The notes: generated by a model not told the origin, from the letters alone. A stretch of 64,000 nt of DNA from Paraburkholderia xenovorans LB400 (GCF_000013645.1 NC_007951.1:3844001-3908000), one strand, 5' to 3'. Shown: positions 44,911 through 55,297, counted from the first letter of the stretch. Translations and numbers: made by a program.

Positions 44911-44928
44911 TTTTGTGGTGCTCCAGCC

Positions 44929-45852
44929 TTATTCCAGATTCTGTACCTGTTCGCGCATCTGTTCGATGAGCAGCTTCAGGGTCATCGACGAATCCGCCAG
45001 TTCCTTCGCGGCCGCCTTCGAACCAAGCGTGTTCGCTTCGCGATTGAGCTCCTGCATCATGAAGTCGAGGCGCTTGCCGACCTTGCCGCCCTTCTGGATC
45101 ACGTGACGCGTTTCGTTCAGGTGTGCCGTGAGGCGCGACAGTTCTTCGGCGATGTCGATACGGATGCCGTACATCGTCACTTCCTGGCGAATCCGTTCAT
45201 TGATTTCTTCGCGCGAGACGCTCGTCGCCGCCGTATCCGGCGCGGCGATACCGAGCGCTTCCTGCAAGCGCTCGACAATCTTCTGCTGGTGCTTGGCGAT
45301 CAGTTCCGGCACGAGCGGCGTGATCTTCGTGACGATCGCTTCCATTTCGGTGACGTTGGCGAGCAGCATGGTCGCCAGTTGCGCACCTTCGCGGGCGCGC
45401 ACGTCGATCAGGTCCGTAATGGCCTGCTTGCCGCACGCGAGCACGGCGTCGCGCAGCACTTCGGGCGCCACGCCGCTTTCCGCAAGAATGCCGGGCCAGC
45501 GCAGAATTTCGCCGGTACGCAGCCGCCCCGCTTCCGGAAACGTGGAGAGCACCGTGCGTTCGAGCAGCGCGAGTTGCGCCAGTGCTTCGCGATTGATCGA
45601 GCCCGCGTTGGCGGACTGCTCGCTGCGTTGCAGATTGATACGGATATCGACCTTGCCGCGCGACAGCTTGTTCATCAACATTTCGCGCAGCGTGGGTTCG
45701 CTCACGCGCACGTCTTCCGGCATGCGGAAGTTCAGATCGAGAAAGCGCGAGTTCACCGTGCGCAGTTCGACCGATACGCTCACGCCGCCTGTGCCTGAGG
45801 CCCCGACGAGTTCGCGCGTGGCGCTCGCATAGCCAGTCATGCTGTAGATCAT
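44929..45852 (-). CDS. YicC/YloC family endoribonuclease
   Basis: A 307-residue protein starting MIYSMTGYASATREL and ending in the conserved QELNREANTLGSKA region and KLLIEQMREQVQNLE. YicC of E. coli has been described as an endoribonuclease involved in sRNA turnover. The start at 45852 matches the family; a start 24 bases upstream adds eight nonconserved residues. First gene of the minus-strand yicC-gmk-rpoZ-spoT row, facing away from rph. Confidence 0.92.
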   Translation of the reverse strand: MIYSMTGYASATRELVGASGTGGVSVSVELRTVNSRFLDLNFRMPEDVRVSEPTLREMLMNKLSRGKVDIRINLQRSEQSANAGSINREALAQLALLERTVLSTFPEAGRLRTGEILRWPGILAESGVAPEVLRDAVLACGKQAITDLIDVRAREGAQLATMLLANVTEMEAIVTKITPLVPELIAKHQQKIVERLQEALGIAAPDTAATSVSREEINERIRQEVTMYGIRIDIAEELSRLTAHLNETRHVIQKGGKVGKRLDFMMQELNREANTLGSKAAAKELADSSMTLKLLIEQMREQVQNLE

Positions 45853-46060
45853 CGTATTTCTCGCGATTGTGGCCATGCGTTCGACGATGGCCGGAGAGTC
45901 GAATCGCCCGGCGTGTACGAGACGCGGGGCGGGGAAACGGCATTATCCCATTTTTGGCGACGGCCCCCTCGGAGAGCCAAGGTAGATGCGGGCAGCCGCC
46001 GTGCCCGATCGGCTGTAAAATCGCGCTTTCCCTCCCGCTTTTTTCCTGACCGATTCCAAC

Positions 46061-46801
46061 ATGACCAACAACACCCAACGCCCGAGCGGCCGCCAGGCCG
46101 ACCAGCTGCGCGACGTGCGCATTACGCGCCACTACACGAAGCACGCGGAGGGCTCGGTGCTGGTCGAATTCGGCGACACGAAAGTGATCTGCACCGCGAG
46201 CATCGCCGAGAGCGTGCCGTCGTTTCTGCGCGACCGCGGCCAGGGCTGGCTCACTGCCGAATATGGCATGCTGCCGCGCGCCACGCACACCCGCAGCGAC
46301 CGCGAGGCCGCGCGCGGCAAACAGACCGGCCGCACCCAGGAAATCCAGCGGTTGATCGGCCGCGCGCTGCGCTCGGTGTTCGATCTCGAGAAGCTCGGCG
46401 CGCGCACATTGCATATCGACTGCGACGTGATCCAGGCCGACGGCGGCACGCGCACGGCCAGCATTACCGGCGCGTTCGTGGCCGCGCATGACGCGGTAGC
46501 CAGACTGCTGGCCACGGGCCGCATCGAGAGCTCGCCCATTACCGATTACGTCGCGGCGATTTCGGTCGGCGTGTACGACGGACTGCCGGTGCTGGACCTC
46601 GACTACGACGAAGATTCGCAGTGCGACACCGACATGAACGTGGTGATGACAGGCGCCGGCGGCTTCGTCGAAATTCAGGGCACCGCCGAAGGCGTGCCTT
46701 TCTCGCGCGACGAAATGAACGCGCTGCTGGATCTGGCGAGCGACGGCATCAATACGCTGATCGCGAAGCAGAAGGCGGCGCTGGAGCAAAAGGGTGAATG
46801 A
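46061..46801 (+). CDS. rph: Ribonuclease PH
   Basis: A 246-residue phosphate-dependent exoribonuclease that trims tRNA 3' ends. The N-terminus RPSGRQADQLRDVRITRHYTKHAEGS is typical; LTAEYGMLPRATHTR and the active-site DCDVIQADGGTRTASITG follow. It overlaps rdgB by eight bases. Unlike E. coli K-12, the frame is intact. Confidence 0.96.
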   Translation: MTNNTQRPSGRQADQLRDVRITRHYTKHAEGSVLVEFGDTKVICTASIAESVPSFLRDRGQGWLTAEYGMLPRATHTRSDREAARGKQTGRTQEIQRLIGRALRSVFDLEKLGARTLHIDCDVIQADGGTRTASITGAFVAAHDAVARLLATGRIESSPITDYVAAISVGVYDGLPVLDLDYDEDSQCDTDMNVVMTGAGGFVEIQGTAEGVPFSRDEMNALLDLASDGINTLIAKQKAALEQKGE

Positions 46802-47441
46802 GGTGAAGCAGGTCAACGGCGCGGCCGCATCCGGTTCGCCGTTGAAAAAAGTCGTGCTGGCGTCGAACAACGCGGGCAAGCTGCGCGAGTTCGCGGCGTT
46901 GCTCGGCGCCGCGGGCATCGAACTGATTGCGCAAGGCGAGCTGAACGTGCCGGAAGCCGAAGAGCCGCATCCCACGTTCGTTGAAAACGCACTGGCCAAG
47001 GCGCGCCACGCGGCGAAGCTGACCGGCCTGCCCGCGCTTGCCGACGACTCCGGGCTCTGCGTGCGCGCGCTGGGCGGCGCACCGGGCGTCTATTCGGCGC
47101 GCTACGCGCAACTTGCCGGCGGCGAAAAGAGCGACGCGGCGAATAACGCCCATCTCATGTCGGCGTTGCGCGGCGAAACCGACCGGCGCGCGTATTACTT
47201 CTGCGTGCTGGCCCTGGTGCGTCACGCCGACGATCCCGAGCCGCTGATCGCCGAAGGCCGTTGGCACGGCGAAATGCTCGATGCGCCGCGCGGCACGCAT
47301 GGTTTCGGTTACGACCCGTACTTCTTTTTGCCCGCGCTGAATGCGAGCGCCGCCGAACTCGATCCAGCGGTGAAAAACGCCGGCAGCCATCGCGCGATTG
47401 CATTGCGGCAACTGCTCGCGCGCCTGACGGAGGAAGCGTGA
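46794..47441 (+). CDS. rdgB: RdgB/HAM1 family XTP/dITP pyrophosphatase
   Basis: A 215-residue house-cleaning enzyme that hydrolyses noncanonical purine triphosphates. KVVLASNNAGKLREFAALL near the N-terminus, LADDSGLCVRALGGAPGVYSARYA, and GFGYDPYFF are the family motifs. The start is GTG at 46794 (overlapping the rph stop) or GTG at 46803; both keep the domain whole. Confidence 0.95.
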   Translation: MNEVKQVNGAAASGSPLKKVVLASNNAGKLREFAALLGAAGIELIAQGELNVPEAEEPHPTFVENALAKARHAAKLTGLPALADDSGLCVRALGGAPGVYSARYAQLAGGEKSDAANNAHLMSALRGETDRRAYYFCVLALVRHADDPEPLIAEGRWHGEMLDAPRGTHGFGYDPYFFLPALNASAAELDPAVKNAGSHRAIALRQLLARLTEEA

Positions 47442-48667
47442 TTCCGATCAAGCCCGCGCCCGCCGATATCGGCAATGGCGTCATCAAGGCGTTCACGTCG
47501 CCGGGCAGCATCCGGCTGACGTCGCTGCCGCCGTTGGCGTTGTACGTGCATTTCCCGTGGTGCGTGCGCAAGTGTCCGTATTGCGACTTCAATTCGCACG
47601 AATGGAAAGGCGACACGTTCCCGGAAACCGAATATCTCGATGCCTTGCGCGCCGATCTGGAAATGGCGCTGCCGCTCGTCTGGGGACGCCAGGTGCATAC
47701 GGTGTTCATCGGCGGGGGCACGCCCAGCCTGCTGTCGGCGGCCGGGCTCGATCGCATGCTGTCGGACGTGCGCGCGCTGCTGCCGCTCGACGCCGACGCG
47801 GAAATCACGCTCGAAGCCAACCCCGGCACGTTCGAAGCCGACAAATTCGCGCAGTTTCGCGCGAGTGGTGTGAGCCGGCTCTCGGTGGGTATTCAGAGTT
47901 TCAACGAAGCGCATCTGAAGGCGCTCGGCCGCATTCATGATTCGGCGCAGGCGCGCCATGCCGTTGAGGTGGCGTCAACCACCTTCGACAACTTCAATCT
48001 CGACCTGATGTTCGCGCTGCCGGGGCAAACGCTCGCCGAATGCCAGGCCGATGTCGAGATGGCGTTGTCGTTCGCGCCGCCGCATCTGTCGCTGTACCAC
48101 CTGACGCTCGAACCGAACACGCTGTTCGCAAAGTTCCCGCCCGCCCTGCCCGACGACGATGCCTCCGCCGACATGCAGGACTGGATTCACGAGCGCACCT
48201 CAGCCGCGGGTTATGAACGGTATGAGGTGTCGGCGTATGCGCGGCCGCATCGGCAGAGCAGGCACAATCTGAACTACTGGCGCTTCGGCGACTATCTCGG
48301 CATTGGTGCGGGGGCGCATACCAAGCTCTCGTTTCCGAATCGCGTGCTGCGTCAGGCGCGTTACAAGCATCCCACCACCTTCATCGAGCAGGCTAAGGCC
48401 GGCACGGCGGTGCAGGAAGAGCATGAAGTCGGGACGCGCGATCTGCCGTTCGAGTTCATGCTAAACGCGCTGCGGCTGGTGGAAGGGTTTCCGGTGCATC
48501 GGTTCATCGAGCGCACGGGAATGTCGATGACGTCGATCGAACCGGCGTTGCAAGAAGCCGAACGGCGCAAGCTGATTACGCGCGACCACGAAAAGATTGC
48601 GCCGACGCCGCTTGGCCAGGCGTTCCTGAACGATCTGCAGGAGCTGTTTCTGAAAGATCCGCAGTGA
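47438..48667 (+). CDS. hemW: HemW, radical SAM haem chaperone
   Basis: A 409-residue radical SAM protein related to HemN. The cluster motif is WCVRKCPYC, followed by FIGGGTPSLL and LEANPGTFE. HemW binds haem and delivers it to haem proteins, and does not act as coproporphyrinogen oxidase; annotations as HemN are common errors. The start is GTG at 47438, overlapping the rdgB stop as GTGA with GGAGGA upstream. The rph-rdgB-hemW row is one operon. Confidence 0.93.
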   Translation: MIPIKPAPADIGNGVIKAFTSPGSIRLTSLPPLALYVHFPWCVRKCPYCDFNSHEWKGDTFPETEYLDALRADLEMALPLVWGRQVHTVFIGGGTPSLLSAAGLDRMLSDVRALLPLDADAEITLEANPGTFEADKFAQFRASGVSRLSVGIQSFNEAHLKALGRIHDSAQARHAVEVASTTFDNFNLDLMFALPGQTLAECQADVEMALSFAPPHLSLYHLTLEPNTLFAKFPPALPDDDASADMQDWIHERTSAAGYERYEVSAYARPHRQSRHNLNYWRFGDYLGIGAGAHTKLSFPNRVLRQARYKHPTTFIEQAKAGTAVQEEHEVGTRDLPFEFMLNALRLVEGFPVHRFIERTGMSMTSIEPALQEAERRKLITRDHEKIAPTPLGQAFLNDLQELFLKDPQ

Positions 48668-48723
48668 TTGCGGATCGCGCAGCATGCCGCAACGAGGTTT
48701 TTTCAGGTTACAATTTAGGGCTT

Positions 48724-48813
48724 GGAGGTGTGGCCGAGTGGTTTAAGGCACCGGTCTTGAAAACCGGCGAAGGAGCAATCTTTCCGTGAGTTCGAATCTC
48801 ACCGCCTCCGCCA
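48724..48813 (+). tRNA. tRNA-Ser (anticodon UGA)
   Basis: 90 bases with a long variable arm typical of serine tRNA and an encoded CCA. The anticodon loop within GGTCTTGAAAACC reads TGA; GGAGGTG pairs with CGCCTCC in the acceptor stem. Confidence 0.97.
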
Positions 48814-49001
48814 GAACAGACCGGCGCCGAGCTTTCGGCGTCTTGCAGAAAAGACGGCCTCGGCGCTGCAGCCGCTGAACTTCGCCGCCAGACTTCATAT
48901 GACATCCCTTGAGCCCGCCACAAGCGGGCTTTCGCGCATCAGGCTTTTGAAATGGAGATGCGCAAAAAGCCACCACGCGATCAGGATGCCAGGCTCACCA
49001 C

Positions 49002-49406
49002 CTAAACCAGCGCCGTCGCCTCGACCTCGATCCTGAAGCCGTAGTGCAGTTGAGGAACCGGCACGACGGCGCGCGCCGGCCGAGCTTCGCCCGCCCACCG
49101 CGCATAGATCTGGTTGAAGCTCATCCAATGCTCGACATCGACAATGTAGACGCGCACCTGCACCAGTTGCGCGACGCTACTGCCCGCACTTTCGAGCGCC
49201 GCCTGCACATTGGCCAGCACCTGTTCGGCCTGAACCTCGAACGACGCCTCGGACAGCTTGCCGCCTTGCGGGGTAATCGGCAGTTGTCCCGAGACGAACA
49301 CAAAGCCATTCGCAATCGCGACGTGACTATAGTGGCCACCCGGCTTCGAAAGCGTGGCAGGATTTTCTGTACGCGGCAGATGCGAGCCGTGCTGACTGTC
49401 AGCCAT
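49002..49406 (-). CDS. RidA family protein
   Basis: A 134-residue YjgF/YER057c/UK114 family protein. Rid proteins hydrolyse reactive enamine/imine intermediates from PLP enzymes. GHYSHVAIANGFVFVSGQLP lies near the N-terminus; the arginine in RPARAVVPV and the glutamate in RIEVEATA correspond to the RidA catalytic residues. An ATG at 49406 with GGAG upstream is preferred to a GTG nine bases earlier. Its partner pathway is unclear. Confidence 0.9.
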   Translation of the reverse strand: MADSQHGSHLPRTENPATLSKPGGHYSHVAIANGFVFVSGQLPITPQGGKLSEASFEVQAEQVLANVQAALESAGSSVAQLVQVRVYIVDVEHWMSFNQIYARWAGEARPARAVVPVPQLHYGFRIEVEATALV

Positions 49407-49599
49407 GAATACCACTCCAGATGTGACAACGCATGACGCTGCACGCGAGTCGTTCGCGCGGCTGCATCCCGTTGCGCATAAGCGATGAAGCGACCACGCG
49501 AACCATCATGCAACGCGCGAGCCTTGCCCACTCCAGACAAAACGCCGCACGCAACCGGCTTGCTTGAACGGTGAGGCGCCCGACTGCGCGCCGCACGCC

Positions 49600-49830
49600 T
49601 CACACGCCAAGCATCTCAAGCTTTTCACGCGCATCCGCGCAACGGCGATTCAGGTCGCGATGCATCAACTGACTGTCGAGCAGCGCCGATACATCAGACA
49701 AGCCGTAATCAAAGCGCAAGACGTATTCGATGTCCGTGTAATCGTGATAGGCGCCGCTGTCTGCCAGCTTCTGCGCTTCAGCGAAAGCAGCGTGTTGCCG
49801 TTCGCCATTCATCAAATCTCTGATCGCCAT
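49600..49830 (-). CDS. Hypothetical small protein (76 residues)
   Basis: Starts MAIRDLMNGERQHAAFAEAQ, all likely alpha-helical, with LADSGAYHDYTDIEYVLRFDYG in the middle and LEMLGV at the end. GGAG lies eight bases before the ATG at 49830; an in-frame ATG at 49863 is possible but adds a poorly matching segment. No family is recognised. It sits between the RidA gene and the efflux gene on the same strand. Confidence 0.65.
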   Translation of the reverse strand: MAIRDLMNGERQHAAFAEAQKLADSGAYHDYTDIEYVLRFDYGLSDVSALLDSQLMHRDLNRRCADAREKLEMLGV

Positions 49831-49951
49831 GATTGCCGCTCCGAGGAACAGTGGCTCCATCATAGCAATGCAAATTGAGACGCACGGTCGCGTGCGCGCA
49901 ACACCTGGTGTTTTTTCCGTAGACGCCGCGCGGCTTGCGCCTCACCAGGCT

Positions 49952-51172
49952 TTAAACGACAGCAACGGGCGCCCTGGTTCCGTGCCACCTGACGACCAGA
50001 ATCCGGCCGAGATAACAGAGCAGGCCCGCCGCGCCCACCACCACGCCCATACCTTTGGGCGAGCCATCCTGCCAGAGTCCGACCGCGAGGCTCGACAGCG
50101 CGCCGAGCGCCAGCTGCACGGCGCCGAACACCGCAGCCGCAGCACCGGCATTCACCGGATAGCGATGCATCAGATCGGTCGTGCAGTTGGCGGACAGAAG
50201 ACCCACCACACCGACCACGAAAAACAGGCCGAACACGATCGACCACAGACCGCCCCAACCGGTCAGCGATACGAGACAGACGAACAGCGAGGCAATGCAA
50301 CTCACGGTTGCGGCAAAAGAAATGAGCGGCAGCGGGCCAAGCCGGCCGACAAGCCGCGTATTCATGAAGTTGCCGAACATGATGCCGACGATATTCAACG
50401 CGAACAGGAAGCCGTAATGCTGCGCCGACACATGGAAATACTCGATGTAGACGAACGGCGTTGCCGTGATGTACGCGAACATCGACGCGAACGCCATGCC
50501 GCCGCACAGCATGTGCCCCCACGCAACCGGATCGCGCAACAACTTGCCGTATGCGCCGAACGATTTCAGCAGCGCCGACTGCGCGCGCTTCTCGCGCGGC
50601 CACGTTTCCGGCACCTTGAGAAACGCGGTGACCGCACACACCGTACCGAACAGCGTCAGCACGATGAAGACGACGCGCCAGCCGCCGAGCAGCAGCAACT
50701 GCCCCCCGATCAGCGGCGCAAGCAAAGGCCCGATCGATGTGACGATGGCGAGCATGGACAGCACGCGGGCGGCGTCGGCCGGTCCGTGGGCGTCGCGTGC
50801 AATGGCGCGCGCCAGCACCGAAGCCGCGCCCGCGCCCAGCGCCTGCACGAACCGGAATATCACCAGCGAGCCGATCGAGAACGACAACGCACAGGCCACG
50901 CTGGCCAGCGCATACATGACGATCCCGCCGAGCAGCACCGGCCGGCGGCCATAGGTATCCGACAGCGGACCATACAGCAGCATACCGATCGAAAAGCCGA
51001 ACATGAAACTGGTGAGCGTGGTCTGCGCAGCGCCGGTGCTGATAGCGAACGCCTGCGCGATGGTCGGCAGGCTCGGCAGATACATATCGATCGAAATCGG
51101 CCCGCATGCGGCGAGCGCACCGAGCAACAGAATCAGCCGGCCATCGGGCCGGCTTCTGGTGACGTGAGACAT
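49952..51172 (-). CDS. Bcr/CflA family MFS drug efflux transporter
   Basis: A 406-residue inner membrane protein with 12 predicted helices. GPISIDMYLPSLPTIAQAF is the first-helix signature of the Bcr/CflA drug:proton antiporters, with GPLSDTYGRRPVLL as the loop 2-3 motif. Members export bicyclomycin, chloramphenicol or sulfonamides; the substrate here cannot be told. The ATG at 51172 is used; one 30 bases upstream is also possible, and neither has a strong ribosome site. Confidence 0.92.
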   Translation of the reverse strand: MSHVTRSRPDGRLILLLGALAACGPISIDMYLPSLPTIAQAFAISTGAAQTTLTSFMFGFSIGMLLYGPLSDTYGRRPVLLGGIVMYALASVACALSFSIGSLVIFRFVQALGAGAASVLARAIARDAHGPADAARVLSMLAIVTSIGPLLAPLIGGQLLLLGGWRVVFIVLTLFGTVCAVTAFLKVPETWPREKRAQSALLKSFGAYGKLLRDPVAWGHMLCGGMAFASMFAYITATPFVYIEYFHVSAQHYGFLFALNIVGIMFGNFMNTRLVGRLGPLPLISFAATVSCIASLFVCLVSLTGWGGLWSIVFGLFFVVGVVGLLSANCTTDLMHRYPVNAGAAAAVFGAVQLALGALSSLAVGLWQDGSPKGMGVVVGAAGLLCYLGRILVVRWHGTRAPVAVV

Positions 51173-51457
51173 GGGAATCCAGATGAAGCGCCGCGCCGCC
51201 ATCGGCAGCGGAACAGGTGAAACGGGGAAAGCAGCAACCTGACAGTTTCAATTGTACTCGACGGTTAATGCGCTCGCGGACTTCGACTTCGTACAGGTTG
51301 GCGACGGTGATCACGAAGCGGCCCGAACGACATCGACGATGCACGGCAGGCGCGCCGCTGATCGGTTAAGCTGCCGCCAGAACGCTTGCGGCTACGCATG
51401 AACTGTTCGCGGCGCTGTTCGAGGTGCCCTTCCCAACCATCACGTGTCGATCTTGCG

Positions 51458-52003
51458 ATGACCGCATTCCTGTTGATCTGGAGCCCCAGGAAATGGCCCT
51501 GGCCCGAGTTGCCCGACGTGGCCAAACGCGTCGCCACCGGTGTCGCGGTGACTGACGTGTGGGGCTGCGGATTCGCGCGCGGCATCCTGCCTGGCGATCG
51601 CGTCTTCCTGCATCGTGTCGCGCAGGAACCGAAGGGCATTTTCGGCTCCGGGTATGTGACCCGTGCGCCGTACGAAGTCCCGGACGCAGCGACGAAGCGA
51701 GGCTACCGTTTATGCATCGACTTCGTGTACGACTGGCTGGTCGATGCCCATGAAGGCGTGGTGATTCCACGCGAGATGTTGCGCACGCATCCATTTTCCG
51801 TGCAGACGTGGGACGCGCAGAGTTCGGGAACGGTGATCAAGCCGATCGCCGAAGGCGCGCTGGAAAAGCGCTGGGCGGAACTCACCGGCAAGCGCAAGCC
51901 GCCCAGGCTCGATGCGCAGCCGGGCCCCACGCGTTCGAGCAAGGTCACGGCGCACGCCGCGGCAAAAAAGCACGCAGCCGCGAAAGGCGTGCGCAAAAAC
52001 TGA
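51458..52003 (+). CDS. EVE/PUA-like domain protein without a nuclease domain
   Basis: A 181-residue protein. Residues 1-135 ([54 protein letters not shown]) resemble the EVE-like domain that often sits before an HNH endonuclease in modified-DNA restriction proteins. Here only a Lys/Ala-rich basic tail follows ([16 protein letters not shown]), with no nuclease. It might bind modified nucleic acid. The ATG at 51458 begins the domain. Confidence 0.75.
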
Positions 52004-52142
52004 GCGGGCGGCCCGCTCCGCCGGGTTACGCGCAAAGCCTCTTCACGCTGACTCCGGTACAATTTCCCCACCTATCCCAGCGCCGCGCGAACCGCCCACG
52101 GGCAACCCGCGCCGCTGCGCAACCCACATTCCGGTCATCGCC

Positions 52143-53426
52143 ATGTCCAAAAACGAAACCCTCTTTGAGCGCGCACAACGCACCATTCCCGGCGGCGTGA
52201 ACTCGCCGGTCCGCGCTTTCCGCTCGGTCGGCGGCACGCCGCGTTTCATCGAACGGGCGCAGGGTGCCTACTTCTGGGATGCGGACGGCCAGCGTTATAT
52301 CGACTACATCGGCTCATGGGGCCCGATGATCCTCGGCCACGTCCATCCGGAGGTGCTCGAGGCCGTGCAGCGCGTGCTGGGCAACGGCTTCTCGTTCGGT
52401 GCGCCGACCGAATCGGAAGTGGAGATCGCCGAAGAAATCTGCAAGCTGGTGCCCTCCATCGAACAGGTGCGCATGGTGTCGAGCGGCACCGAAGCGACCA
52501 TGAGCGCGCTGCGTCTGGCTCGCGGCTTCACGAACCGCACCCGTATCGTCAAGTTCGAGGGCTGCTATCACGGCCACGCGGACAGCCTGCTGGTCAAGGC
52601 CGGTTCGGGCCTGCTCACCTTCGGCAATCCGACTTCGGCTGGCGTGCCCGCCGATATTGCGAAGCACACCACCGTGCTCGAGTACAACAACGTCGCCGAA
52701 CTCGAAGAAGCGTTCAAGGCGTTCGGCAACGAGATCGCCTCGGTGATCGTCGAGCCGGTGGCCGGCAATATGAACCTCGTGCGCGCCACGCCCGAATTCC
52801 TGCAAGCATTGCGGCGCCTGTGCAGCGAGTACGGCTCGGTGCTGATTTTCGACGAAGTGATGTGCGGCTTCCGCGTCGCGTTGGGCGGGGCGCAAGAGGT
52901 CTATGGCATCACGCCGGATCTGACGTGTCTCGGCAAGGTGATCGGCGGCGGCATGCCGGCGGCGGCCTTTGGCGGACGGCGCGACATCATGGCTCACCTC
53001 GCGCCGCTCGGCGGCGTCTATCAGGCGGGCACGCTGTCGGGCAACCCGATCGCCGTCGCGGCCGGTCTGAAAACGCTGCAGCTGATCCAGGCGCCCGGCT
53101 TTTACGACACACTCGCCGCGCGCACCACGCGCCTCGCACAAGGTCTCGCGAATGTCGCGCGTGAAGCCAGGGTGCCGTTCGCGGCCGACTCGCTCGGCGG
53201 CATGTTCGGCCTCTATTTCACGGAGTCGATCCCGACCAGCTTCGCCGAAGTCACGCAAAGCGACGTGCCGCGTTTCAATGCGTTCTTCCACAAGATGCTG
53301 GATGCCGGCGTGTACTTTGCGCCCTCGGCCTATGAAGCAGGCTTTGTCTCGATCGTTCACGACGACGCGATCATCGACGCGACGATCGACGCCGCGCGCG
53401 GCGCATTCGCCTCGCTCGCGGCCTGA
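52143..53426 (+). CDS. hemL: Glutamate-1-semialdehyde 2,1-aminomutase
   Basis: A 427-residue PLP enzyme making 5-aminolevulinate in the C5 haem pathway. [25 protein letters not shown] is the standard N-terminus; the PLP lysine lies in [27 protein letters not shown] binds the substrate/cofactor. Presence of this gene shows the cell uses glutamyl-tRNA for tetrapyrroles. It is followed directly by the riboflavin genes. Confidence 0.96.
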
Positions 53427-53497
53427 AACCGCCGAGACCACACACCGTCAGGACTGACGCTCATTACAGCCTGGCCACCGTACCCAACCGGACACCG

Positions 53498-54667
53498 ATG
53501 TTTTCGCAAACCGATTTCGTCCATATGGAACGCGCGCTCGCGTTGGCCAGGCGCGGCATGTATACCACCGACCCGAATCCCCGGGTCGGCTGCGTACTCG
53601 TCAAGAATGGCGCGGTGATCGGCGAAGGCTTCACTCAGCCGGCCGGTCAGGATCACGCCGAGATCCGCGCCTTGAAAGATGCGCGCTCGCGCGGCCATGA
53701 TCTGCGCGGCGCCACCGCCTACGTGACGCTGGAGCCATGCAGCCACTTCGGCCGCACGCCGCCGTGCGTCAACGCGCTCATCGAAGCCCAGGTCGCGCTC
53801 GTGGTCGCGGCGATGGAAGATCCCAATCCGCTCGTGTCCGGACGCGGTCTCGCCATACTGCGTGACGCGGGCATCGAGGTGCGCTGCGGACTGCTCGCCA
53901 ACGAAGCGCACGAACTCAATATCGGCTTCGTCTCGCGCATGACCCGCGGCCGCCCGTGGGTACGCATGAAAGTCGCGGCCTCGCTGGATGGCCGCACCGG
54001 CTTGCCTTCAGGCGTCAGCCAATGGATTACCGGTGAAGCGGCGCGCGCCGACGGCCACGCCTGGCGCGCGCGCGCGTCGGCGATCCTGACCGGTATCGGC
54101 ACCGTCAGGGAAGACGATCCGCGCATGACGGTGCGCGCCGTCGACACGCCGCGCCAGCCGCAACGCGTGCTGATCGACAGCCAGCTCGACGTGCCCCCGG
54201 AGGCGCAGATTCTGGCCGGCGCGCCCACGTTGATCTTCTGCGGCAATCTCGATCAGCGCCATACCGATCGCGCCAATGCGTTGCGCGATCGCGGCGCCGA
54301 GATCGTCCAACTGGCGAACCCGGCCGGCAAGGTCGATCTGCCCGCGGTACTGAAAGTGCTCGGCGAGCGCAACGTGAACGAACTGCATGTCGAGGCAGGC
54401 TACAAGCTGAATGGCTCGCTGCTGCGCGAAGGCTGTGTCGACGAACTGCTCGTGTATCTCGCGCCAAGCCTGCTCGGCATGGATTCGATGAGCATGTTCA
54501 GTCTGACCACCCCTGAGACGCTCGATGATCGCGTGAAACTGCACTTCCACGCAGTGGACCGGATCGGCGACGATCTGCGGATTCTCGCGCGCTTTATGGC
54601 GCCGCCCGCGCCTCAGGCCATCCCCGAACCCGGCGGCGAGCCCGCGCCCCAACCCGTTTCGAATTGA
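53498..54667 (+). CDS. ribD: Bifunctional pyrimidine deaminase/reductase RibD
   Basis: A 389-residue riboflavin enzyme. The N-terminal zinc deaminase has HAEIRAL and PCSHFGRTPPC; the C-terminal reductase begins near residue 150 (RPWVRMKVAASLDGRTGL) with HVEAGYKLNGSLL later. It performs two successive steps on the pyrimidine made by GTP cyclohydrolase II. The C-terminal tail is Pro/Ala-rich and slightly long. Second gene of hemL-ribD-ribE-ribBX-ribH-nusB. No FMN riboswitch is seen before it. Confidence 0.95.
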   Translation: MFSQTDFVHMERALALARRGMYTTDPNPRVGCVLVKNGAVIGEGFTQPAGQDHAEIRALKDARSRGHDLRGATAYVTLEPCSHFGRTPPCVNALIEAQVALVVAAMEDPNPLVSGRGLAILRDAGIEVRCGLLANEAHELNIGFVSRMTRGRPWVRMKVAASLDGRTGLPSGVSQWITGEAARADGHAWRARASAILTGIGTVREDDPRMTVRAVDTPRQPQRVLIDSQLDVPPEAQILAGAPTLIFCGNLDQRHTDRANALRDRGAEIVQLANPAGKVDLPAVLKVLGERNVNELHVEAGYKLNGSLLREGCVDELLVYLAPSLLGMDSMSMFSLTTPETLDDRVKLHFHAVDRIGDDLRILARFMAPPAPQAIPEPGGEPAPQPVSN

Positions 54668-54682
54668 TCAAGGATTAGCACC

Positions 54683-55297
54683 ATGTTCACAGGAATCGTC
54701 GCGGCCGTGGGCCGCATTGAATCAGTCAAGCCGCTCGGCACGAACGGCGACGCGGGCGTGCGCCTGAACGTCGAAGCCGGTGGCCTCGATCTCGGCGACG
54801 TGCAGCTCGGCGACAGCATCACGATCCAGGGCGCCTGCATGACCGTGGTCGCCAGGACCGACCATTCGTTCGAAGTCGACGTGTCGCGCGAGAGCCTGAA
54901 CTGCACGGCAGGCCTCGGCGAGATTGGCGAAGTCAACCTGGAGAAAGCGCTGCGCGCGCACGACCGGCTCGGCGGCCATATCGTTTCCGGTCACGTGGAC
55001 GGCCTCGGCACGGTCACGCATTTCGCGCCGGTTGGTGAATCGCACGAACTGCGCGTGCTGGCGCCGCGCGAGATCGGCCGCTATCTGGCGTACAAAGGCT
55101 CTATCACTGTCAACGGCGTGAGCCTGACCGTCAACTCGGTTAAAGATCGCGACGATGGCTGCGAATTCTCGATCAACCTGATTCCGCACACGGTCGAAGT
55201 GACCTCGCTCAAACATCTGCGTGAAGGCACGCGGGTGAATCTGGAGATTGATCTGATTGCGCGGTATGTGGAGCGGATGCTGAACGCACCGAAATAA
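54683..55297 (+). CDS. ribE: Riboflavin synthase alpha chain
   Basis: A 204-residue enzyme joining two lumazine molecules to make riboflavin. MFTGIVAAVGRIESV opens the first of two homologous lumazine-binding repeats; the second opens near residue 96 (GGHIVSGHVDGLGTV). GSITVNGVSLTVN is conserved. It follows ribD by 15 bases. Confidence 0.95.
   Translation: MFTGIVAAVGRIESVKPLGTNGDAGVRLNVEAGGLDLGDVQLGDSITIQGACMTVVARTDHSFEVDVSRESLNCTAGLGEIGEVNLEKALRAHDRLGGHIVSGHVDGLGTVTHFAPVGESHELRVLAPREIGRYLAYKGSITVNGVSLTVNSVKDRDDGCEFSINLIPHTVEVTSLKHLREGTRVNLEIDLIARYVERMLNAPK

Noticed and set aside
53427..53497. FMN riboswitch before ribD, or before ribBX (55298-55499)
   Set aside because: Looked for the RFN core (GGGCAGGGTGAAATTCCC-type) in both gaps; neither has it.
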